Of a DNA stretch of 10,552 bases, positions 5,674 through 10,552 are shown one piece after another. The stretch's first letter is position 1. Each line of letters starts with the position of its first letter. The notes below the pieces were generated by a model. It made no database searches. It had not been told where the DNA came from and saw nothing but the letters and a program-made list of their open reading frames with translations. The stretch comes from Bacillota bacterium (GTDB lineage: Bacteria; Bacillota; Clostridia; Christensenellales; Aristaeellaceae). Made by a program: the position numbers and the translations under genes. The stretch spans positions 1-10,552 of the forward strand of contig JAEWNM010000154.1 of the NCBI GenBank assembly GCA_023392755.1, read 5' to 3'.

Positions 5674-7119
5674 ATGGCGCTGTTTGACCAGACCAGGGCG
5701 CCTATCGTGGAGGCTTTGCAGTACGTTCAGAAAAACCGGGTCGTCCCCTTTGACGTGCCCGGCCACAAAAGGGGCAAGGGCAACCCCGAGCTTGTGGCGC
5801 TTCTGGGCGAAAAGTGCGTCTCCATGGACGTCAACTCCATGAAATCCGTCGACAGCCTGGTGCACCCCACCTCCGTCATCCGTGACGCGGAGGAGCTGGC
5901 GGCCCAGGCGTTTTCCGCTGCTGCCGCTTTTTTCATGGTAAGCGGCACAACTTCTGCCGTTCAGGCCATGATTTTATCCGCCGTCCGGCAAGGCGAAAAG
6001 ATCATTGTACCCCGAAATGTCCACCGCAGCGTCATCAACGCCCTGGTTTTGGGCGGCGCAATCCCGGTTTACGTCAGCCCCCAGGTCAATAAGCGCCTGG
6101 GCATCGCCCTTGGCATGTCCGTTTCCGATGTGGCTTTTGCAATCCGGCAAAATCCGGATGCCAAAGCCATCCTCGTAAATAATCCCACGTATTACGGCAT
6201 TTGCTCAAATCTTCCGGAAATCGTGCGCCTGGCTCACTTGTCCGGTATGCTGGTGCTGGCGGATGAGGCCCACGGTACCCATTTTTCCTTTGGTGAGGAT
6301 ATGCCTGTGTCCGCCATCAAAGCCGGCGCGGATATGGCTTCGGTAAGCATGCACAAATCCGGCGGCTCGCTTACCCAAAGCTCTTTTCTCCTGTGCGGAA
6401 CGGGAGTCAACCCCAATCATGTGCGGCAGATCATCAACCTCACCCAAACTACCAGCGGCTCGTATCTATTAATGTCCAGTCTGGATATTTCAAGGCGCAA
6501 GCTGGCGCTGGGCGGTGTGGAAATTTTTCGCAAGGTCACTGAGATGGCGCGGTACGCCAGGGACGAGATCAACTGTATCGGTGATTACTATGCCTATGGC
6601 CGGGAGCTGATCAACGGCGACAGCGTATACGATTTTGACGAGACGAAGCTGGCTGCGCACACCCTGGATGTGGGCCTGGCCGGCATTGAGGTCTTCGACC
6701 TATTGCGTGATGAATATGATATCCAAATTGAGTTCGGCGATATCGGAAACATTCTGGCCTATTTGTCTGTTGGCGACAGGTTCCAAGATATCGAACGGCT
6801 GGTTGGCGCGCTGGCGGAGATCCGCAGGCGTTATAAAAAGGATCGCAGCGGGCTGATGGATCACGAGTATATCAGCCCCCAGGTGGTATTGACACCCAAG
6901 GAAGCCTTCTATTCCGACAAGATCGTTCTGCCGCTTGAGGAAAGTGCTGGGCGTATTGCGGCGGAGTATGTGATGAGCTACCCTCCCGGGATTCCCATCG
7001 TGGCGCCTGGCGAACGAATCACAAAGGAAATCATCGGGTATATTTCCTATGCAAGGGAAAAAGGCTGTTTCTTGACCGGTACGCAAGACCCGGAAGTGGA
7101 AAAGATATTGGTCATATAG
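5674..7119 (+). CDS. speA: Arginine decarboxylase, PLP-dependent, Bacillus SpeA type
   Basis: A 481-residue fold-type-I enzyme of the Orn/Lys/Arg decarboxylase major family, in the short form lacking the N-terminal wing domain of the inducible E. coli enzymes. Landmarks are PFDVPGHKRG (25-34), the PLP phosphate-binding region SGTTSA (90-95), DEAHGTHF (197-204) with Asp197 for the pyridine nitrogen, and the PLP lysine Lys228 in SMHKSGGSLTQSS. The C-terminal domain carries the PPGIPIVAPGE block. Substrate in this family cannot be read from the fold alone. Arginine is favoured because an agmatinase gene lies in the same operon, giving arginine to agmatine to putrescine. Lysine or ornithine is less likely. 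AAAGGAGG (5659-5666) lies inside the end of speD, and only 3 nt separate the genes, so translation is probably coupled. A hairpin repeat follows the stop codon. Confidence 0.93.
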   Translation: MALFDQTRAPIVEALQYVQKNRVVPFDVPGHKRGKGNPELVALLGEKCVSMDVNSMKSVDSLVHPTSVIRDAEELAAQAFSAAAAFFMVSGTTSAVQAMILSAVRQGEKIIVPRNVHRSVINALVLGGAIPVYVSPQVNKRLGIALGMSVSDVAFAIRQNPDAKAILVNNPTYYGICSNLPEIVRLAHLSGMLVLADEAHGTHFSFGEDMPVSAIKAGADMASVSMHKSGGSLTQSSFLLCGTGVNPNHVRQIINLTQTTSGSYLLMSSLDISRRKLALGGVEIFRKVTEMARYARDEINCIGDYYAYGRELINGDSVYDFDETKLAAHTLDVGLAGIEVFDLLRDEYDIQIEFGDIGNILAYLSVGDRFQDIERLVGALAEIRRRYKKDRSGLMDHEYISPQVVLTPKEAFYSDKIVLPLEESAGRIAAEYVMSYPPGIPIVAPGERITKEIIGYISYAREKGCFLTGTQDPEVEKILVI

Positions 7120-7133
7120 ATTCGGTATGAGAA

Positions 7134-7181
7134 CACCAAAGGGATTGGTCCCTTTGGTGGGGGTTCGGGGGCAACGCCCCC
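7134..7181 (+). repeat. Twin-hairpin intergenic element between speA and speE
   Basis: CACCAAAGGG (7134-7143) and CCCTTTGGTG (7150-7159) form a perfect 10-bp stem with a 6-nt loop. GGGGGC (7167-7172) and GCCCCC (7176-7181) form a second stem around AAC. No T-tract follows, and the speE ribosome binding site begins 2 nt later, so it is not a standard terminator. The shape resembles short dispersed repeats common in Clostridia genomes. Within an operon it could stabilise the speD-speA part of the message or attenuate the downstream genes. Confidence 0.7.
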
Positions 7182-7194
7182 TAAAGGAGGTAGT

Positions 7195-8055
7195 ATGGAA
7201 TTTTGGTTTTCCGAGAGACATACGCCCCAGGTAAAGCTTTCAATTCAGGTGGATAAGCAGCTGTACAGCGGACAAAGTGCTTTCCAGCGTATCGACGTGT
7301 TTGAATCACCTGAGTTTGGCAGGTTTCTGACACTTGACGGGTTTATGATGCTCACCGAAAAGGATGAGTTTATTTACCATGAAATGCTAACCCACGTGCC
7401 CATGGCGGTGCACCCCAACGTGCAAAACGTTCTGGTCATCGGAGCGGGCGACGGGGGTATTCTGCGGGAGTTGACTAGGTATGAATCCATTCAGTGCATC
7501 GATATGGCGGAGATCGACGAAATGGTGGTCAAGGTGTGCAGGGAATACCTCCCCTTTACAGCTTGCGGGTTTGACGATAAAAGGGTGCGCATATTCTATC
7601 AGGATGGTTTGAAGTTTGTTCGCAGCAAGGACAACGCATATGACCTGATTATTGTGGATTCCACCGACCCTTTCGGGCCGGGTGAAGGCCTTTTTACCCG
7701 CGAGTTTTACGGCAATTGCTATAAAGCGTTGAAAGACAACGGCATTATGGTTAACCAGCATGAAAGCCCCTTTTATGATGCCGACGCGCTGGCCATGCAA
7801 CGGGCCCATAAGCGCATCACTGAATCCTTTCCCATCAGCCGGGTATATCAGGCCCATATCCCCAGCTATCCTTCGGGATACTGGCTGTTTGGCTTTGCCT
7901 CCAAGGAATACCACCCCGTTCGGGATTTGAGGTCCAAGGAGTGGAAGAAGCTGGAGCTGGAAACAAGGTATTATAATACAAATCTGCACCGCGGCGCGTT
8001 TGCGCTGCCCAACTATGTGCAAAAGCTGCTGGAGGATGTGGAGCATGTGGACTGA
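7195..8055 (+). CDS. speE: Spermidine synthase (polyamine aminopropyltransferase)
   Basis: The 286 residues match the usual size. The enzyme moves the aminopropyl group of decarboxylated AdoMet to an amine acceptor, releasing methylthioadenosine. Residues 1-50 form the N-terminal beta domain. LTEKDEFIYHEML (53-65) is the family signature. GAGDGG (83-88) binds the nucleoside moiety, Glu106 in MAEIDE contacts the ribose, and Asp137 in YQDG contacts the adenine. Asp155 and Asp158 in VDSTDP are the catalytic and gate residues. Putrescine is the default acceptor, but agmatine (giving N1-aminopropylagmatine, as in Thermus) cannot be excluded because the next gene encodes a ureohydrolase. AAAGGAGG (7183-7190) lies 4 nt before the ATG. 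The 3' end overlaps speB by 11 nt. Confidence 0.95.
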   Translation: MEFWFSERHTPQVKLSIQVDKQLYSGQSAFQRIDVFESPEFGRFLTLDGFMMLTEKDEFIYHEMLTHVPMAVHPNVQNVLVIGAGDGGILRELTRYESIQCIDMAEIDEMVVKVCREYLPFTACGFDDKRVRIFYQDGLKFVRSKDNAYDLIIVDSTDPFGPGEGLFTREFYGNCYKALKDNGIMVNQHESPFYDADALAMQRAHKRITESFPISRVYQAHIPSYPSGYWLFGFASKEYHPVRDLRSKEWKKLELETRYYNTNLHRGAFALPNYVQKLLEDVEHVD

Positions 8056-8896
8056 AAATGTCTCCACCTTTTTAGGCTGCGACAGCGGGTATGAGGAAGC
8101 GAGAGCCGTGATTTTCGGCGTGCCCTTTGACGGCACCACCTCGTACAGGCCCGGTACGCGATTTGCCAGCCGCGTGATGCGGGCGGAAAGCTATGGCCTG
8201 GAAACCTACAGTCCCTATCAGGGCAAGGACTTGACGGACCATGAGGTGTTTGACGGCGGCGACCTGGAACTGCCCTTTGGCAATGTGCAGGCCGTGCTCC
8301 AAAGGATAGAGGAAAAGGCTTGCGCCATCCTTGCACAGGATAAAATCCCCGTCATGCTGGGGGGTGAGCACCTGGTCACACTGGGTGCGGTGCGTGCCGC
8401 CGCAAAAAAGCATCCTGATTTGCATATTCTGCATTTTGACGCTCACACGGACTTACGTGATGAATACCTGGGCGAAATGCTTTCCCATGCCACGGTATTA
8501 AGGCGCTGCTGGGACATACTCGGCGATGGGCGAATCTTTCAATATGGTATCCGCTCCGGCGACAGACCGGAATTTGTGTGGGCGGCGGAGGGTCATGTGG
8601 CTATGCATGCATTTGACTTGCAGGGCGTTGCGCAAACGGTGGTAAAGCTTGCGGGTAAGCCCCTGTACGTGACCATTGATCTGGATGTGCTGGACCCTTC
8701 CGCTTTTCCCGGCACCGGCACGCCGGAAGCCGGCGGCGTTTCATTTATGGAGCTGCTTGATGCCATTCTTGCGCTGAAAAGCGCGAATGTGGTGGCATGC
8801 GATATCACAGAGCTTTCACCGCCTTATGATCCCAGCGGCACATCCACGGCCACGGCGCTGAAGATTTTGCGGGAACTTTTGCTTGCGATACTTTGA
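8045..8896 (+). CDS. speB: Agmatinase (Mn-dependent ureohydrolase)
   Basis: This enzyme hydrolyses agmatine to putrescine and urea. The 283-residue protein keeps all six metal ligands of the arginase/agmatinase family: His109 in GGEH, Asp132, His134 and Asp136 in FDAHTD, and Asp212 and Asp214 in IDLDVLDP. SHATVLRR and the GTGTPEAGG block are also typical. The ATG at 8045 is chosen because GGAGG (8031-8035) lies 9 nt upstream. ATG 8036 touches that site, and ATG 8000 gives an atypical extension. It overlaps speE by 11 nt, so the two are probably translationally coupled. The alternative substrate is N1-aminopropylagmatine, which would yield spermidine directly. Arginase is less likely given speA nearby. 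The 68 nt after it hold only a weak short hairpin and the next ribosome binding site. Confidence 0.94.
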   Translation: MWTENVSTFLGCDSGYEEARAVIFGVPFDGTTSYRPGTRFASRVMRAESYGLETYSPYQGKDLTDHEVFDGGDLELPFGNVQAVLQRIEEKACAILAQDKIPVMLGGEHLVTLGAVRAAAKKHPDLHILHFDAHTDLRDEYLGEMLSHATVLRRCWDILGDGRIFQYGIRSGDRPEFVWAAEGHVAMHAFDLQGVAQTVVKLAGKPLYVTIDLDVLDPSAFPGTGTPEAGGVSFMELLDAILALKSANVVACDITELSPPYDPSGTSTATALKILRELLLAIL

Positions 8897-8964
8897 ATCG
8901 GTGGCGCTGCTACCGGTTCCCTGCCAAAGGAATTTCATCCCTTTATAGTAAGGAGGATATTATC

Positions 8965-10164
8965 ATGGGTAAAGCGCTTATTATCGGCTGCGGAGGCGTG
9001 GCCGGCGTTGCCATTCATAAGTGCTGCCAGAACAGCGATGTGTTTGAGGAAATCATGATCGCCAGCCGCACGAAACAAAAGTGTGATGTATTGCGGGACA
9101 AGCTATCCGGCGGCAAGACAAAGATATTGACGGCTCAGGTGGATGCCGACAATGTGCGGGAACTGGTCCGGCTGATTGAAAGCTTCAAGCCGGATGTGGT
9201 GTTGAATCTGGCGCTGCCATACCAGGATCTGACTATCATGGATGCCTGCCTGGCGACCAAAACCGATTATGTGGACACAGCCAATTATGAGCCCACCGAC
9301 TCCGCCAAGTTTGAGTACAAGTGGCAGTGGGCCTACCATGACCGTTTCCGTGAGGCGGGTATCACAGCGCTCCTGGGAAGCGGCTTTGACCCCGGCGTAA
9401 CCAGCGTGTTTTCCGCCTATGCATTGAAGCATCACTTTGACGAGATCCACGAAATCGACATCCTGGATGCCAACGGCGGCGACCACGGCTATCCCTTCGC
9501 CACCAATTTCAACCCGGAGATCAACATAAGAGAAGTGACTGCCAAGGGCAGTTACTGGGAGAACGGCCGCTGGGTGGAAACCGAGCCCATGGAGGTAAAG
9601 CGGGAATACATTTTCGAGGGAATCGGCAAAAAGGACATGTACCTGTTGCATCATGAGGAAATCGAATCGCTGGCCAAGTTCATCCCCGGCGTCAAGCGCA
9701 TCCGCTTCTTTATGACCTTTGGGCAAAGCTATCTCACACACCTGAAATGTTTGGAAAACGTGGGTATGACCTCTATCAAGCCCATTGTGTTTGAAGGCAA
9801 GCAAATCGTGCCCCTTCAATTTTTAAAGGCCGTACTCCCCGATCCGGCGTCACTGGGTCCCCGCACTGTGGGCAAAACCAATATAGGCTGTATTTTCAGA
9901 GGAATAAAGGATGGCAAGCCCAAGACATATTACCTGTACAATATATGCGACCACCAGGAATGCTTTAGGGAGGTAGGCTCCCAGGCCATTTCTTACACGA
10001 CGGGCGTGCCGGCCATGATTGGGACCATGCTGGTATTAACGGGTAAATGGAAAAAGCCAGGCGTGTACAACATGGAGCAGTTTGACCCTGATCCCTTTAT
10101 GGAAGCGTTGAACCGCTGGGGTCTTCCCTTTAAGGAAAGCTTCGAACCCGTGCTGGTGGACTGA
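8965..10164 (+). CDS. casdh: Carboxynorspermidine/carboxyspermidine dehydrogenase
   Basis: This reductase condenses aspartate semialdehyde with putrescine (or 1,3-diaminopropane) and reduces the imine, giving carboxyspermidine (or carboxynorspermidine). The 399-residue protein belongs to the saccharopine dehydrogenase-like (Lys1) family. It has an N-terminal Rossmann nucleotide-binding GCGGVAG at 8-14, and ASRT at 33-36, which suggests NADPH. NLALPYQD (81-88), DTANYE (104-109) and GSGFDPG (138-144) are family blocks. The C-terminal half holds the substrate domain. The frame is open from 8893, but ATG 8965 is correct: AAGGAGG (8950-8956) lies 8 nt upstream, and the Rossmann motif then begins near the N terminus. 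The assignment over true saccharopine dehydrogenase rests on the nspC partner 1 nt downstream. The preferred amine cannot be read from sequence. Confidence 0.92.
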   Translation: MGKALIIGCGGVAGVAIHKCCQNSDVFEEIMIASRTKQKCDVLRDKLSGGKTKILTAQVDADNVRELVRLIESFKPDVVLNLALPYQDLTIMDACLATKTDYVDTANYEPTDSAKFEYKWQWAYHDRFREAGITALLGSGFDPGVTSVFSAYALKHHFDEIHEIDILDANGGDHGYPFATNFNPEINIREVTAKGSYWENGRWVETEPMEVKREYIFEGIGKKDMYLLHHEEIESLAKFIPGVKRIRFFMTFGQSYLTHLKCLENVGMTSIKPIVFEGKQIVPLQFLKAVLPDPASLGPRTVGKTNIGCIFRGIKDGKPKTYYLYNICDHQECFREVGSQAISYTTGVPAMIGTMLVLTGKWKKPGVYNMEQFDPDPFMEALNRWGLPFKESFEPVLVD

Positions 10165-10165
10165 C

Positions 10166-10552
10166 ATGCGCATGCTTCCGGAACTATCCCAATTGAAAAC
10201 GCCTTGTTACCTTATTGATGAGGCGGCCATCATAGACAACCTTGAAATTTTGCAGAGGGTGGGGCAGGAGAGCGGCGCGAAGATTTTACTGGCGCAAAAG
10301 GCCTTCTCCATGTTTCGGTTGTATCCCCTGATAGCCAAATACCTTCAGGGGACCACCGCCAGCGGTGTTTTTGAAGCGAAGCTGGGACACGATCATTTCG
10401 GCGGGGAGACGCACATCTTCTCCCCCGCATTTGAAGACGCCACTTTTGATGAAGTGATTTCGCTGTGCGGGCACATCGTATTCAATTCCTTCTCCCAATG
10501 GGAGAGGTTTGGCGGGAAGGCTTTGCATGCCGGTATTTCCTGCGGCATTCGC
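10166..10552 (+). CDS. nspC: Carboxynorspermidine/carboxyspermidine decarboxylase (3' end outside the window)
   Basis: Only the first 129 codons are present; the frame runs open to the window edge, and full-length proteins are near 370-380 residues. This PLP enzyme of the alanine racemase fold (fold type III) decarboxylates carboxyspermidine to spermidine, or carboxynorspermidine to norspermidine. Visible features are TPCYLID (12-18), which begins the barrel, the PLP lysine Lys45 in LLAQKAFS, and the TTASGVFEAKLG block (63-74) typical of the NspC branch. The ATG lies 1 nt after the casdh stop codon. The only ribosome binding site is a modest GGTGGA inside casdh (10155-10160), so translation is likely coupled to casdh. 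ATG 10172 is an alternative start that would remove two residues. Confidence 0.93.
   Translation, partial: MRMLPELSQLKTPCYLIDEAAIIDNLEILQRVGQESGAKILLAQKAFSMFRLYPLIAKYLQGTTASGVFEAKLGHDHFGGETHIFSPAFEDATFDEVISLCGHIVFNSFSQWERFGGKALHAGISCGIR

Noticed and set aside
4942..5865. A 307-codon minus-strand open frame
   Set aside because: It lies antisense to speD and the start of speA, whose motifs are unmistakable. Its length follows from the C-rich third positions of speD. No ribosome binding site or recognisable domain.
9103..9819. A 238-codon minus-strand open frame
   Set aside because: Antisense shadow of the dehydrogenase gene, with low-complexity valine/glycine-rich translation and no start signal.

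Overview
The window looks like a chromosomal segment of a mid-to-high-GC Clostridia-type member of the Bacillota. The evidence is near-perfect AAGGAGG ribosome binding sites, sigma-A promoters with 17-bp spacers, and a set of polyamine genes of the kind known from anaerobic gut and soil Clostridia. No species can be named from the sequence alone.

Layout, left half. A strong rho-independent terminator (1-55) closes a + strand gene lying off the left edge and overlaps the stop codon of a convergent alpha/beta hydrolase (55-906, minus). That hydrolase has a textbook promoter at 964-992. A 398-bp intergenic region (907-1304) also holds an 85-bp imperfect palindrome (1062-1146) and a probable + strand promoter (1236-1264). 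Downstream, three + strand genes form a probable operon: a small cysteine-rich protein with two CCG-type Fe-S motifs (1305-1958), an AraC-family regulator with a C-terminal GyrI-like ligand domain (1974-2876), and an amidase-signature hydrolase with an intact Lys-Ser-Ser triad (2930-4294).

Centre. The 596 bp between the amidase and speD contain no convincing gene. They hold a large inverted repeat (4340-4406), an excellent promoter (4453-4481) with a palindromic operator-like site just after the predicted start point (4493-4519), and about 400 nt of probable 5' leader rich in hairpins (4488-4890). I cannot assign the leader to a riboswitch class I know.

Right half (4891 to the window end). 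A tightly packed polyamine operon runs speD (AdoMet decarboxylase), speA (arginine decarboxylase), speE (aminopropyltransferase), speB (agmatinase), casdh (carboxy(nor)spermidine dehydrogenase) and nspC (carboxy(nor)spermidine decarboxylase, cut by the window edge). SpeA and SpeB would make putrescine from arginine through agmatine. SpeD and SpeE can convert putrescine to spermidine with decarboxylated AdoMet. The last two enzymes can make spermidine independently from putrescine and aspartate semialdehyde. Two biosynthetic routes normally viewed as alternatives therefore sit in one transcription unit. This is the most interesting feature of the window, together with the structured leader in front of it.
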